This document shows positions 9,707 to 22,639 of a stretch of DNA of 64,000 nt, one piece after another. Under the pieces are notes generated by a model that saw only the letters and a list, made by a program, of their open reading frames with translations, searched no databases and had not been told where the DNA came from. A program made the position numbers and the translations under genes. This DNA is from Conchocele bisecta. Taxonomy: Eukaryota > Mollusca > Bivalvia > Lucinida > Thyasiridae. Each line of letters starts with the position of its first letter. The first letter of the stretch is position 1. The stretch is taken from positions 67,391,484 to 67,455,483 of the forward strand of contig CM055274.1 in the NCBI GenBank assembly GCA_029237695.1, given 5' to 3'.

Positions 9707-10160
9707 GAAACTAGATTTGTCAGTAAGCGGGGGCTTACGGAATACCCCCCCGCATCAGCCCTGACCTAGAATGAATTCCAGCTCGCATACTATCATTTTC
9801 AGATAAAAGACTATGTCAGCACATATGGAGAGTGCGATGGTGGTTCCAGTTGAAACTAGATTTGTCAGTAAGCGGGGGCTTATGGAATACCCTCCCCCCA
9901 CCCCCCCCCACCCCGCGTCAGCCCTGCCCTAGAATGAATTCCAGCTCGCATACTATCATTTTCAGATAAAAGACTATGTCAGCACATATGGAGAGTGCGA
10001 TGGTGGTTCCAGTTGAAACTAGATTTGTCAGTAAGTGGGGGCTTACGGAATACCCCCCGCGTCAGCCCTGACCTAGAATGAATTCCAGCTCGCATACTAT
10101 TATTTTCAGATAAAAGACTATGTCAGCACATATGGAGAGTGCGATGGTGGTTCCAGTTGA
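9707..10160. repeat. Three-unit tandem repeat (about 145-165 bp)
   Basis: Units begin at 9707, 9852 and 10015 with GAAACTAGATTTGTCAGTAA, then GGGGGCTTACGGAATACCCC, and end with TGCGATGGTGGTTCCAGTT. The length variation is in a C-run. The third unit runs directly into the F1 head at 10162. A hydrophobic minus-strand reading recurs in each unit and is not evidence of a gene. Confidence 0.8.
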
Positions 10161-10161
10161 A

Positions 10162-11985
10162 ACAAGAGCTGTAGGAGAACAGCATAGCTCGACTATGAGG
10201 GTGGCAAAGAAGGTGGCTGCGGCCTGCATAAAAACCTTAACCAAGGTTGACTAAAAACATTAACCAAGGGAAATTAAGTAAGTAATTCAAGGTTAAATGT
10301 AGGTCAATGTCAGATATAGGTCAGGGGTTATTGATGTACATCACTAGGAGATAAAGTTTTCCAAGTATGGTTGCTGTAGGCCCAGGAGTATTCCATATAC
10401 AAGCTTGAGTAAAAACCGTAACCAAGGGGAGATAACTAAGTGATCCAAGGATAAAAGTAGGTCAAGGTCAAATATAGGTCAGGGATTATTGATGTACATC
10501 ACTAGGAGATGAAGTTATCCAAGTATGGTTGATGTAGGCCCAGAAGTATTCCATATACAAGCTTGACTATAAACATTAAGCAAATAATTCAAGGTTAAAT
10601 GTAGGTGAAGGTAAAATAAAGGTCAGGGGTTACTGATGTCAGAAATAGTTATCCAAGTATGGTGTCTGTATGCACAATAGTATTGCATCTACAAGCTTGA
10701 CTAAAAATCTTAACCAAGGTTGAGTAAAAACCTTAACCAAGGAGAATTAAGTAAGTAATTTAAGGTTAAATGTAGGTCAAGTTCAAATATAGGTCAGGGG
10801 TTGTTGATGTACATCACTAGGAGATGAAGTTGTCCAAGTATGGTTGGTGTAGGGCCATGAGTATTCCATCTACAAGCTTGACTAAAAACCTTAACCAAAG
10901 AGAATTAAGTAAGTAATTGAAGAGGAAATGTAGGTCAAGGTCAAATATAGATCAGGGGTTATTGATGTACATCACTATGAGAAAAGGTTGTCCAAGTATG
11001 GTGTCAGTATGCACAATAGTATTCCATGTACAAGCTTGAGTAAAAAGCTTAACCAAGGTCGAGTAAAAACATTAACCAAGGGGAATTAAGTTAGTAATTC
11101 AAGGTTAAATGTAGGTCAAGGTCAAATATAGGTCAGGGGTTGTTGATGTACATGACTAGGAGATGAAGTTGTCCAAGTATGGTTAGTGTAGGGCCAGGAG
11201 TATTCCATCTACAAGCTTGACTAAAAACGTTAACCAAGGGGAATTAAGTAAGTAATTCAAGAGGAAATGTAGGTCAAGGTGAAATATAGATCAGGGGTTG
11301 TTGATGTACATCACTAGGAGATGAAGTTGTCCAAGTATGGTGGGTGTAGGGCCAGTAGTATTCCATATAGAAGGTTGAATAAAAACCTTAACCAAAAGGA
11401 ATTAAGTAAGTAATTGAAGAGGAAATGTAGGTCAAGGTCAAATATACATCAGGGGTTATTGATGTACATACCTATGAGAAAAGGTCGAAGTATGGTGTCT
11501 GGATGCACAATAGTATTCAATGTACAAGCTTGAAACCTTAACCAAGGTTGACTAAAAACCTTAACCAAGGGGAATTAAGTAAGTAATTCAAGAGGAAATG
11601 TAGGTCAAGGTCAAATATAGATGAGGGGTTATTGATGTACATCACTAGGAGATGAAGTTGTCCAAGTATGGTGGGTGTAGGGCCAGTAGTATTGCATATA
11701 CAAGCTTGACTAAAAACCGTAACCAAGGTTGACTAAAAACCTTAACCAAGGGGAATTAACCAAGTAATTCAAGAGGAAATGTAGGTCAAGGTCAAATATA
11801 GATCAGGGGTTATTGATGTACATCACTAGGAGATGAAGTTGTCCAAGTATGGTGGGTGTAGGGCCAGTAGTATTTCATATACAAACTTGACTAAAAACCT
11901 TAACCAAGGCGTGACGGTGACGCCGACGCCTACGGCGGGGTGACAACATAAGCTCTACTTATTCTTCGAATAGTCGAGCTAAAAA
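10162..11985 (+). mobile_element. F1 repeat-array element, copy 1
   Basis: Head ACAAGAGCTGTAGGAGAACA (a CTGT...ACAG hairpin) plus AGCTCGACTA. Then about eight to nine units of roughly 185 bp with markers CTTAACCAAGGTTGACTAAA, GTAGGTCAAGGTCAAATATA, TTATTGATGTACATCACTAG and GTCCAAGTATGG. Tail CGTGACGGTGACGCCGACG plus a hairpin ending TAGTCGAGCT and AAAAA. The tail word TAGTCGAGCT is the exact inverse complement of the head word. This fits non-autonomous Helentron-like (pearl/HINE) elements. No transposase is encoded. Confidence 0.8.
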
Positions 11986-12255
11986 GCAAACTAGACATTC
12001 TAAGTCCGTGACCTTGACCCCTGGCATAAATGGGGGTCGTATGTTTGTTGCAGAATGATGTAGGAGTGTCAGAGAAGGGCCGGGTAAAATATCACTGCAT
12101 TCCGCAGAGGGAAAGAGAAGTTAAAAGGAAGTTTACAATTGTTAAGTTTTGTGACGGACGGAAACATGGACGGACGGACGGACGGACAAGCTGACTCCAG
12201 TATACCCCCCACAACTTCGCTGCGGTGGTGGGGGGGGGGGGGATAATAATACATA
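11986..12255 (+). mobile_element. Helentron-like tail with (GACG)n and hairpin
   Basis: GTGACCTTGACCCCTGG occurs in the body. About 12151-12190 is GGACGGACGGAC microsatellite. 12201-12248 forms a hairpin (TATACCCCCCAC ... GTGGTGGGGGG) followed by ATAATAATA. The head is not visible and may have been replaced by the F1 insertion. Confidence 0.5.
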
Positions 12256-12319
12256 CAGCAAGAAAGGCATTGTTAAACAAAGCTTATCCCCTCGCTGACA
12301 GCCTTCATAATAATTAAAA

Positions 12320-15300
12320 ACAAGAGGGCCATGATTAGAGGTGCAACGATACGGTCAAACCCGTATTGCGATATATTGCGATACAACAAACCCATATTGC
12401 AATACGTATTGCGATATTATACCATGAATGAAAAAATAATAATAAAAACAAACAGGAGATAAAGAACAGTCTTTATTGTTTATTATTGTCATTAGAACAC
12501 ATCAAACCACTGTGTGGGTCAGGACTTTGCCCAGAAACGGTTGACATTAATGATTATTTCTGGACGAGAGGAAATTAGGGAGAAGTGATAAAAATCATAT
12601 TTTCTCTGATGTTTTCTCTTACCGGTACTTATAGCTATCGCGTAACTGTATACATTAACTCTATGTTTCCAAAAGCATGCATATCTATTAGAGGGGTAGA
12701 GGCATCAACATGCTGAGCCACCTCGTCGAGACGGTTTAAGCGAGCGTTAACAACGTATACTTTCATTGAGAAATAAAAGACACATTGGGGGGGGGGGGGG
12801 GGTTGGGGGTGGGGGTGGAGAGAGGGCTGGGAAGCTAATGTAGTAGATTGTAGAATTTGAAAATAGATTGTAGAATTTGAAGAAAAAAAAAAATCTTTAT
12901 TTCATCTCAAAAGTATATGTTGTTACCACCCATTTGAACCTCTTTAACTGTGTACATAAATATCGTTTGTGAACTTGGATGTGCATAAATTCTGTATATT
13001 TACTTAATACCAAACTGAATTATCATAAAAATCGGGTTACGTTAACATCGATTGGAAAAAGTTGCAAAAGGACGAAACTACATAGGTACCAAATCGCCGA
13101 AATTGTCCGTGATATTTACAGACTTTTTCACGTTTTCTGACAATAGAGTTAGTCATATTTGTTTGAAATAAACAGTTAGTAATGTAATAAACAATACTTG
13201 TTTTCGGCATAAAAGGATTTCATTAGAATATATCGAATTCGTATTAAATTCTTTCACACTTTTCGGCGAAAAAGAAAGTTGGAATCATGGGCGGAAGCAT
13301 CCGCTGTGTAGGCCACAACTCGGTTCGTCAGGTGGCGCTTTCAGTGGGTATACCCACAATTGTAGCTAACGATTGGATGCTATTTTTATTTCGGAAATGG
13401 TATCCCACAAAGCGTCATAAGCTGACAAAAATGTGTGTAGACAACTACGAAATTTGTTCGCCACCGGGCGACACAGCATATAATTTTTACTAGCCCGACC
13501 CTGACGACTCGCATCCAGTGCCCGTTAAAAACACGTGTTTGCATGTGTTTGTTTGTCTGGTTGAGAGTATTCGGAGGGAGTTAACTCTACCTCGTTCATG
13601 ATCAATCGCTGATAGATCTATTGCCGACGTCTTTCGCATCAGTAACCTGTCAATCATGCCACTAAGGGCTGCCTTTACTTACCAGCGATTGGCTGTACTG
13701 TATAAATAACTTCGCCACGAGAATAACACGTGTTTTGAACTGACAATTATAGTAGCCAGAAGCAATGTTTGGCTAGTGGATTATTGAAACTATCGACCCG
13801 TGATTTTTATTGTCTACACGCGGGTAGGCATGATTTTCGTGATTCGCATAATGATGTGATGAAAATTTGGTCAAACAATCGGGTGTCGTAAAACAAATGG
13901 TATTGTAAACAGTTCGACAGACCTGAAATTAGCGAGATTTAGGTCACTCGGTGGGAAATGAACCCAGGTAACAGTACGGTTTACAAACTTTACACACGGA
14001 ATTTGCTGTAAAACTTCCAGATGTGTTGGATGTCCGAGATTACTCACTACATGTATTAGTCATCTAATTGTGGCGTGTTTATTACAAATATTAACTTCTG
14101 TCATATTAAAAATTATGTTTTGAATGATTTTGAATAATTTTACACAATTATTTTAACAAAAGATGGCGACCGAGAATATGGTGCAAATATCGCAATACGT
14201 GAAAACCGTACCGCGATACGTATCGTCAGGATGACATATCGCAATATACCGGTATATCGTTGCACCACTAGCCATGATGGCCCTAATTCGCTCACCTGAC
14301 TCCATGAACACCAGAGGAGAATATGACATTGAGTTCATATGTGTTTTAAAAAAATTGTGCTATTTTTAGATGGCGGTCATCTTGGATTAAGCGATGACTC
14401 ATTTTACCAAATCTGAAAATGATTCACCCAAGGATCTTAACTTACTATGAAGTTTGGCCAGCATCGGCCATGTGGTTCCTGAGAAAAAGACGTTCAAAAT
14501 CTCGAATAAATGGACCTATTGGCGGCCATCATGGATGACATAATCATCCGATTCCGACAAATATTGCACCAGATCAATCGCCTCCAATTACCTTCAATTT
14601 GATATATGACACGAGCATATTCGGTCAAAAATAAAATTTCACCCCAATTTGACCCCATGGGCCATGCCCATTTTTGACCCCGGGGTCACCATTTTAACAC
14701 CTTTGAAAGACCATTCTACATCGATCATTCCTACCAAGTTTCGTCGAAATCCGGCTGGCGGTACAGGAGAAGAAGATTTTTAAGAATTTCTGCTATTTTT
14801 AGATGGCGGCCATCTTGGATTAGCGACGACCTCCGTTTTAACAAATCTGAAAAGGCTTCACCCACGGACCATAACTGTGAAATTTGGCCACCATGGATGG
14901 GCCAAGCGGTTCGTGTGAATAAGAATTTTGAAATCTCTAATAAAAGAACGACCTTTTGACCTTTCGGCGGCCATATTGGATGACATGACCATCCAATTTC
15001 GACAAAAAAATGTACCAGAGCGATCGCCTCTTTGATACCTTCGATTTGATATAGACATGACCATATTCGGTCAAAAATAAAATTTGACCCCAATTTTACC
15101 CCACGGGCCACGCCCATTTTGACCCCGGGGTCACCATTTTAACAAATTTGAAAGAGCTTTGTACATCGATCATTCCTACCAAGTTTCGTCGAAATCCGGC
15201 CAGCGGTTCATAAGAAGAGTTTTTAAGAATTTATGCTATTTTTAGACGACGGCCATCTTGGATTAGCGATGACCTCCATTTTAACAAATCTGAAAAGGCT

Positions 15301-15890
15301 TCACCCATGGAACATAACTTTTAAGTTTGGCTACCATGGGCCAAGCGGTTCATGTGAAGAAGAATTTTGAAATCTCTAATAAAAGAACGACCTTTTGGCG
15401 TCCATCTTGGATGACATAACCATCCGATTTCAACAAAAAATGCACCAGAGTGATCGCCTCGTTGACACCTTCGATTTGATATATGACATGACCATATACG
15501 GTCAAAAATAAAATTTGATCCCAATTTGACCCCACGGGCCACGCCGATTTTTGACCCCGGGGTCACCATTTTAACAACTTTGAAAGAGCATTGTACATCG
15601 ATCATTGATTCCTACCAAAGTTTTGTCGAAATCCGGTTGGCGGTTTTTGAGACGAAGATTTTTGAAGAAATTGTGCTATTTTTAGACGGCAGCCATCTTG
15701 GATTACGTAATGACGTCATTTTAACAATTTTGTAATCCCCCTACCTAAGGACCATGACCATGAAGTTTGGTGACTATAGGCCAAATGGTTACCGAGGAGA
15801 AGACATTTGAAAATGTTCACGGACGGACGGACGACGGACACATTGCGGTAACAATAGCTCACATGAGCTTCGCTCAGGTGAGGGCTATTC
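12320..15890 (+). mobile_element. F3 repeat-array element, copy 1 (interrupted by hAT)
   Basis: The head ACAAGAGGGCCATGAT is split at 12335 and resumes at 14271 as GCCATGATGGCCC plus TTCGCTCACCTGA. The body has four to five units of about 400 bp with markers GCTATTTTTAGATGGCGGCC, CATCTTGGAT, CACGGGCCACGCCCATTTTT, GACCCCGGGGTCACCATTTT and TACATCGATCATTCCTACCA. Each unit carries palindromic GATGGCGGCCATCTTGG. The tail is GGACGGACGGACGACGGACA and a hairpin at 15853-15888 holding TCAGGTGAG, the inverse complement of the head word. Minus-strand ORFs here are readings of the repeat, not genes. Confidence 0.75.
12336..14270. mobile_element. hAT-type DNA transposon, non-autonomous, 1935 bp
   Basis: It is flanked by perfect 8-bp duplications GCCATGAT (12328-12335 and 14271-14278). 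Ends are TAGAGGTGCAACGATA and, inverted, TAGTGGTGCAACGATA, a TIR type known from hAT elements, with many ATTGCGATA-like motifs in both subterminal regions. Removing it restores the F3 head GGGCCATGATGGCCC. No transposase is recognisable. The ORF at 13287-13493 (68 codons) lacks a hAT motif. A G-run lies at 12787-12802. Confidence 0.88.
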
Positions 15891-17110
15891 CAGTAAAATC
15901 TATATGGGGGGGGGGGGGGGGGGGGGAAGGCGTTTTTTGCCGGGGGTAACCTACGACATATAAAAAAAAAATTCTCCGCCTACCTACGGTGTTCTAAAAA
16001 AAAAATTAAACCCAACCACCAATGAAAATCTCAACGTACAATTGACAAAAACAAATTCCACCATTTGCTACTCTGACACTGGTTTTACCAGTATTAAATT
16101 AATTTAGAAAATGAATGCCTTGAAAATAATTATTAACAAATTTTAGCCGTCAATTGGAATTTTCAATCCCTGTGGTAGTCATCTCTACAATGAAACACTC
16201 CCGCATTCATGAAGATAGAATGAAGCTACAAAAATATTACAAATTCTTACCGTCACATTTCTTGAAATTAGTCACGGTTCTCGGACGCAACACTTCCCAG
16301 GCATGATTAAATTTCATATTAGTTTTGAAAATACACATGTTTTTCCATAATCTTACCTGTCTGATAGTTTCACATTACATGCTCACAAGGAAAACTATTT
16401 TCAACACCATGACGAATTTTGCACCCAACCCCTCCTGCTTGAAGAATTTACACACTGACGAATATGTATTTTGGAGATTAATACACAAAATTTAACCGAC
16501 GACAATTAATGCATCCACAGTACAAATGTACTTTGCAAGGCGGTGCTCCGACGAGTCGACGGAGGATCCATACGTAGAAACAACATCTTGGGGACATGTT
16601 TTGGATTGGGGCTGTATCATATATGGGGCTGTATGGCTATTATTTGTTTGGCATAACATTTACAAATATTATTTATAATTTTCATTTTAAATTGCAAAAA
16701 GTATAAATAAATAACAGTACAACCCAATTGTACTGCTATTTATTTATCCTTTTTTGTTTGCAATTTGAAATGAAAAAAAAAAAAAAATTATTGATGGGTG
16801 CCAGTATTATGAGTATAGAATTAATTTTCATTTTAAATTGCAAAACGTATAAATAAATAACTACAACCCAATTTTGTACTGCTATTTATTTATCCTTTTT
16901 TGTTTGCAATTTGAAATGGAAAAAAAAAATAATAATAAAAAAAAATTATTGATGGGAGCCAGTATAGAACTCGCAAACCCAACTTCCGAAGTTCTGGTCG
17001 AAACCACCAGGCCATCGCATCAATGTAAAACAATAAACAAAATATCCTACTATCATACTATGTGCGTTCTTGGAGTTGTTTTGTACATTTTGGGAAACTT
17101 TTAAACTAAC
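15891..17110. repeat. Homopolymer-rich DNA with a duplicated foldback
   Basis: A G-run lies at 15906-15927 and no gene was seen. A foldback (TAAATAAATAACAGTACAAC ... GTACTGCTATTTATTTATCC) occurs at about 16700-16760 and again in a second copy at about 16820-16920, each followed by a poly-A-rich stretch and TTATTGATGGG. Confidence 0.55.
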
Positions 17111-17360
17111 AACAACAACAATTGCTAGGCCGTCAGCGTATAATTCTTTTCTGGCTGACAATAACCCACAATTTATTATACAGATTATGAAAACAACAAC
17201 AAGCATAAAATATTTTTTAAGAAAACAACTAGCATAAAATATTTTTTATTTCAATACTACGACATGCAATGAATTTTAATTAACAAATTTACCCTCCTAC
17301 AGGTTAAATTATTTTTCGTTGGCAATATAACCTACAATAATAATCAATGGACCTGCCGTC

Positions 17361-17410
<50 letters not shown>

Positions 17411-17800
17411 CACACCCCCCCCCCCCCCCCCCCCCCCCCTTGAACAACAACAACAATTGCTAGGCCGTCAGCGTATAATTCTTTTCTGGCTGACAATAAC
17501 CCACAATTTATTATACAGATTATGAAAACAACAAGCATAAAATATTTTTTAAGAAAACAACAAGCATAAAATATTTTTTATTTCAATACTACGACATGCA
17601 ATGAATTTTAATTAACAAATTTACCCTCCTACAGGTTAAATTATTTTTCGTTGGCAATATAACCTACAAAAAATAATCAATGGACCTGCCGTCTCTCCCC
17701 CCCCCCCCCCCCCCCCCCCCCCCCCACTCCCCCCCCCCCCCCCCCCCCCCCCACCCCCCCCCCCCCCCCCCCCCCCCCCTGTATAGATTTTATGGAATAG

Positions 17801-17831
<31 letters not shown>
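17110..17831. repeat. Tandem 250-bp duplication separated by very long C-tracts
   Basis: The segment beginning AACAACAACAATTGCTAGGC occurs at about 17108-17360 and again at about 17446-17697. Each copy is followed by long C-runs (about 17363-17440, 17698-17780 and 17802-17831). The translated poly-Gly ORF on the minus strand is an artefact of the tracts. The tract lengths may be unreliable in assembly. Confidence 0.75.
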
Positions 17832-18354
17832 TGAGCTAAAAAGTCCTCAGTGAGCTGATGCGTCTGGCAGCCTTGATAATAAAAATGTTTTTGCCTTACA
17901 AACAAGGTGACAATAAGTCCTCAGTGACCTTGACCTTGGGCGGTTGTACGTGGGTCGCATGCAAAACAAAGCACCATCCCTAGACACACATTGTGGCCAA
18001 ATATTATCCAAATTGTTGAAGCGATTCACGAGTTATTGAAAAATGAAAGGTGTTACTAACTTACGCAAGTACGTAGGTATGTGTGTACGTGCATACCTAC
18101 GTACATGGATTAACGCTATATCCCCTCTTGCCCATCGACAAATCAGTCAAAAAGTTTTAAGTAAATGGCCGTGGCCAGCATATCACGCGTGCCGCAGTAT
18201 TTGATGGTGACAGTACGTATGAGTGTGGTTAGAGTGAATCTCATTGTGCAGATATTGGCTACTTAAAACGCAGGTTTTACAAAAGCTTTAACGCAAAGTA
18301 ATTTTACTTTGACCGTGGGCATAGGAGCTGCATGGGTGGGCTATAAAATGAATA
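17832..18354. other. Intronic repeat remnant
   Basis: Contains AGTGACCTTGACCTTGG and a GTACGTAGGTATGTGTGTAC-rich stretch similar to the bodies of repeat-array elements. No head, tail or gene is visible. Confidence 0.35.
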
Positions 18355-19275
18355 CAGTAGAACTTCGATCGCTCGAACCGGCAACGGAATCGAGTTTGAG
18401 TTCGAGCGATGCATAGTTCGAGGGAATGAAGTTTCAAAAATGTACTGTCACATTCAGTCAATAAAATCACTTATGTGAATATATGAGATGACCGATGTGA
18501 CATGCCATTGTATATGCATTACATTTGGAGGGAGAAATGAAAAATAACAAATACAATTGTAAAGTTGCTGTTTTATTCAATATTTACATGTAATTATACG
18601 TCAAATAAACCGCTATGTTCCGCTTTGCGTCTATACATAATACTGGTATTCCCAGTGTCTAAAAATAGCACATAGCACAGTGGTTGGAATAAATATACAA
18701 ACGGAAAATATAAACGAAACAATGTCAGTATACAATTATAAACACTATAAATTAACTCTCAGACATAAGTGTCATAGAATGACGATTGCTCGAATTCGTC
18801 TTGTTTTATTCACAAACTAAGCACGCATTATTCACTCGATAGACATAGAAATGTGTCAATAGTCGCTCAAACAGCCAATTAAACATTACATAAAATGAAT
18901 TTTGTTCAAATCACTTAATTAGCGTGGACATCATAACGCCCGTAATTCACGCTGCTATTGTTTGCGATTCGTGATTTAATGTCATCCCGCGTCAAGGGAA
19001 ACTACTCAACGCGAGCCGCCCGCAATGGTGGAATTCGCACCTCGTTAGACAAACAGCTGATCACAGACTTACCTGTTCGAGTTATTAGCGGTAATTACCA
19101 CTGTTTGACCGTTCACGGGACTAATCCACAGGTTCGACTGTTCGAGTAATTCATAGTTCGAGTTTAAGGTGTTTTATTACATGAATTATATAGGAAATTT
19201 GCCGGGACTGTCGAACCAGTTCGAGTTTTCCATGGTGTTCGAGCCAGACCTGTTCTAGTTATCGAAGTTCTACTG
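18355..19275. mobile_element. pogo/Tigger-like MITE, 921 bp
   Basis: The inverted ends read CAGTAGAACTTCGAT on each side, flanked by TA (18353-18354 and 19276-19277), the target duplication of Tc1/mariner-pogo elements. Both subterminal regions are rich in TTCGAG/CTCGAA motifs. The CAGTAGAAC-type end is known from Tigger/pogo families. No transposase ORF remains. Confidence 0.8.
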
Positions 19276-19560
19276 TATATGGATGGTGATAAAGAAGTAT
19301 GTGAAGTGAATTGGACTTAGGGTTGTGGAGATATTGGGTACCGTAGTTAAAAACGCTAATGCAGATTTTAGAGAAAAAAATATAATGGAAATTTCAGAGT
19401 CATTTAACCTTAACCTTGGCCATGGATGGACTGGAAATATGGATGATGATAAACAGGTATGTGAAGTTTCAAGTAAATCAGACTTAGGGTTGTGGAGATA
19501 TTTGCTACCTAAACACTTTAACACAAATGCCAGACGTATGGACACACGCCAAAAGAGGTG
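19276..19560. repeat. Two-unit tandem repeat, about 150 bp
   Basis: AAAGAAGTATGTGAAGT / AAACAGGTATGTGAAGTTTC and GACTTAGGGTTGTGGAGATA occur twice. It contains TTAACCTTAACCTTGGCCAT. It ends near a CAGACGTATGGACACACG stretch. No gene. Confidence 0.55.
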
Positions 19561-19715
19561 ACTGTATCATGGCGACCGCAAGCAGGCGTGATAAATCATA
19601 TTAAATCAACACAAACGATAGATTGTATTCATTACACAAGCACATCATACACTCAAGCTGTACTGATCACCTACTGTTGACATTCTACCAAGGAAATAAA
19701 TGTACAGGTACATAC

Positions 19716-19870
19716 CAAATGTGAGAGGCCAGCTCCATACAGGTCAAACAGCAGCACAATCTCCTCATCTGGGTGCTTCCTGTGCTGAGTTTCCAGCAGG
19801 TAGGCAAAGAACTTCTTTATGATCGGCAATATCTGTGGGTCCTTCTTGTGCTGTTTTACTTGTAAATATA
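19716..19870 (-). CDS. MOSPD2: MOSPD2-like exon, N-terminal half of the lipid-binding lobe
   Basis: A 155-bp exon between acceptor TTTTTAATTGTAG and donor GTATGT. It reads LYLQVKQHKKDPQ, then IIKKFFAYLLETQHRKH and VLLFDLYGAGLSHL, aligning with IRVKYHVKDQ, KKLIAFWLERY and VTVMFDLSETGINSI of vertebrate MOSPD2. It enters after one base of the previous exon and leaves in phase 0, exactly matching the DMDF exon. The lipid-pocket strand 'hhhFDhs-tGh' is intact. A hAT MITE lies 104 bp upstream, in the intron. Confidence 0.92.
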
Positions 19871-19974
19871 CTACAATTAAAAAATGGTAACTTACATTTA
19901 ATGGTGGGAATTCGCCCAGACATTCCATACATGGCCATAACAGGCCGACTTTGATATATGTGACGTGTCATGAG

Positions 19975-20751
19975 CAGGGTTTCCGGTTCTGGACCGATTT
20001 TTGAACTCTCAGACCGATTGAGATTTGAAAACTAGTCTTAAAAATCGGTCCGAGAAAAATTGCCAGTCGGCTGCTATTTTGCTATAAACCTTGTAAATTT
20101 ACCCGTTTTGACCACCAAGTAATGTCCATTTAATTGACACATATCCGCGGGCCATATCCGTGTTAAACCAGTGTGCAGCTCGCTGTGTTTTCAGTTTCTC
20201 CTAGTATCGATTTTTCTTAACACACGCGTGGGACAGGTGTATAGCAGATTAGTGACTTAAATAGACTGGCTTCAGCGTAAAGATACGAGAGTTCCTAGAC
20301 TCGCCATTTCTGATGATGTTAAAATAAAATAAAGAAACCATGCACTGTGTTTATCTGTGTTCGTAATATTTAACCCCAAGTAACTGACACGGACTATCGG
20401 CCCGGGCTATTGAAAAATATTAAGTTAGGAACTGTTACATTACGCTGTATTAGGGGTCATTTTTGTGTATATAAAATGTACATGTACGTAGGAATGCTGC
20501 AGATCCTGATGAGCCAGCTCACGTGATCTACAATTCGCAAACATTTTGATAAACGACAAGGTACGTCTGTCGTGTTAAAAGCGTGACTCATTAGGGATCA
20601 TGGATTAGGGATCAATTGAAATGCTAAATCACACCGCCGATATACTTTGAACTCGATCTGAGGATTAAAGACACTGAATGCTCCGACAATGGCCGACAAT
20701 GTTACGTCTGGACTCTGGACCGATTGGCATTCTGAAATTTTAGAAGCCCTG
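19975..20751. mobile_element. hAT-type MITE, 777 bp
   Basis: Perfect 8-bp flanking duplications GTCATGAG (19967-19974 and 20752-20759). Ends are CAGGGTTTCC and, inverted, CAGGGCTTCT, with GGACCGATT-like words near both ends. No coding capacity. Confidence 0.88.
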
Positions 20752-20759
20752 GTCATGAG

Positions 20760-21059
20760 TATTCAGCGACGTGTCGCTGGAACAAATACTGGAGCCATAT
20801 GTATGCTATGGTGGCATTTCTCGGCAAATCAACAGGAAAATATAGAACAATGCAAACAATTTTAAAGCCACTATTTTTATTAAATTTCGACCACATGGTC
20901 TTTTATCAAAATAGTTAGAAACTGTATTGGTCAGTCCTATGTGACGTCCATATTGAAGCAATGAACTGGATGTTATGAGCCGGATGACCTGCACGTCATA
21001 TCACGATACACAATTACTGAAGCGCGCGTCAACATTAGTAATTTGTGTATGGCCATAAA
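20760..21059. other. Intron sequence
   Basis: No gene or clear repeat; a small inverted pair spans TGTGACGTCCATAT and TGCACGTCATATCACG. Confidence 0.4.
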
Positions 21060-22639
21060 AACAAGAGCTGTAGGAGAACAGCATAGCTCGACTACGAGGG
21101 TTGTCGATGTACACATAGCTTGACAAACAAGGTGGCTGCGGCCTGCATAAAAACCTTAACCAAGGTTGACTAAAAACATTAACCAAGGGAAATTAAGTAA
21201 GTAATTCAAGGTTAAATGTAGGTCAATGTCAGATATAGGTCAGGGGTTATTGATGTACATCACTAGGAGATAAAGTTTTCCAAGTATGGTTGCTGTAGGC
21301 ACAGGAGTATTCCATATACAAGCTTGAGTAAAAACTGTAACCAAGGGGAGATAACTAAGTAATCCAAGGATAAAAGTAGGTCAAGGTCAAATATAGGTCA
21401 GGGATTATTGATGTACATCACTAGGAGATGAAGTTGTCCAAGTATGGTTGAAGTAGGCCCCGATGTTAGGCCCAGAAGTATTCCATATACAAGCTTGACT
21501 ATAAACATTAAGCAAGTAATTCAAGGTTAAATGTAGGTGAAGGTAAAATAAAGGTCAGGGGTTATTGATGTACATCCTTATGAGAAAAAGTTATCCAAGT
21601 ATGGTGTCTGTATGCACAATAGTATTCCATCTACAAGCTTGACTAAAAACCGTAACCAAGGTTGAGTAAAAACCTTTACCAAGGGGAATTAAGTAAGTAA
21701 TTTAAGGTTAAGTGTAGGTCAAGGTCAAATATAGGTCAGGGGTTGTTGATGTATTCACTAGGAGATGAAGTTGTCCAAGTATGGTTGGTGTAGGGCCATG
21801 AGTATTCCATCTACAAGCTTGACTAAAAACCTTAAACCAAGAAGAATTAAATGGAACCAGGAGATTAAGTAAGATAATTGATGAGGAAATGTAGGTTCAA
21901 GGTCAAATATAGATCAGGGGTTGTTGATGTACATCACTAGGAGATGAAGTTGTCCAAGTATGGTGGGTGTAGGGCCAGTAGTATTCCATATAGAAGGTTG
22001 ACTAAAAACCTTAACCAAAAGGAATTAAGTAAGTAATTGAAGAGGAAATGTAGGTTGGGGGGTCAAGGTCAAATATAAGTCAAATATTAAGGTCAGGGGT
22101 TATTGATGTACATACCTATGAGAAAAGGTTGTCGAGTATGGTGTCTGGATGCACAATAGTATTCAATGTACAAGCTTGAAAAACAAAAAAAACCTTAACC
22201 AAGGTTGACTAAAAACCTTAACCAAGGGGAATTAAGTAAGTAATTCAAGAGGAAATGTAGGTCAAGGTCAAATTATAGATGAGGGGTTATTGATGTGCAT
22301 CACTATAGGATGATGAAGTTGTCCAAGTATAGTGGGTGTAGGGCCAGTAGTATTGCATATCAAGCTTGACTAAAAACCTTAACAAAGGTTGACTAAAAAC
22401 CTTAACCAAGGGGAATTAACCAAGTAATTCAAGAGGAAATGTAGGTCAAGGTCAAATATAGATCAGGGGTTATTGATGTACATCACTAGGAGATGAAGTT
22501 GTCCAAGTATGGTTGGTGTAGGGCCAGTAGTATTCCATATACAAACTTGACTAAAAACCTTAACCAAGGCGTGACGGCGACGCCGACGCCGGGGTGACAA
22601 CATAAGCTCTACTTATTCTTCGAATAGTCAAGCTAAAAA
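21060..22639 (+). mobile_element. F1 repeat-array element, copy 2
   Basis: Same head (ACAAGAGCTGTAGG, AGCTCGACTA, then GTTGTCGATGTACACATAGC), about eight 185-bp units and the same tail as copy 1, with a base change in the tail word (TAGTCAAGCT). Several units carry small insertions (for example GGGG after GTAGGTT near 22060), so this copy is older or less carefully assembled. The unit order closely follows copy 1, suggesting that they derive from one expanded master. Confidence 0.8.

Noticed and set aside
10062..10244. Hydrophobic minus-strand ORF as a MOSPD2 membrane-anchor exon
   Set aside because: The reading recurs in each of three tandem units and lies between two CRAL-TRIO exons, the wrong place for the C-terminal anchor.
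14731..15605. Minus-strand ORFs in F3 copy 1 with repeated GVARGVKLGSNFIFDRIW-type sequence
   Set aside because: Same reading recurs in every F3 unit and in F3 copy 2; the conserved DNA is the repeat itself.
17636..17905. Poly-glycine ORF
   Set aside because: It arises from the C-tract read on the minus strand.
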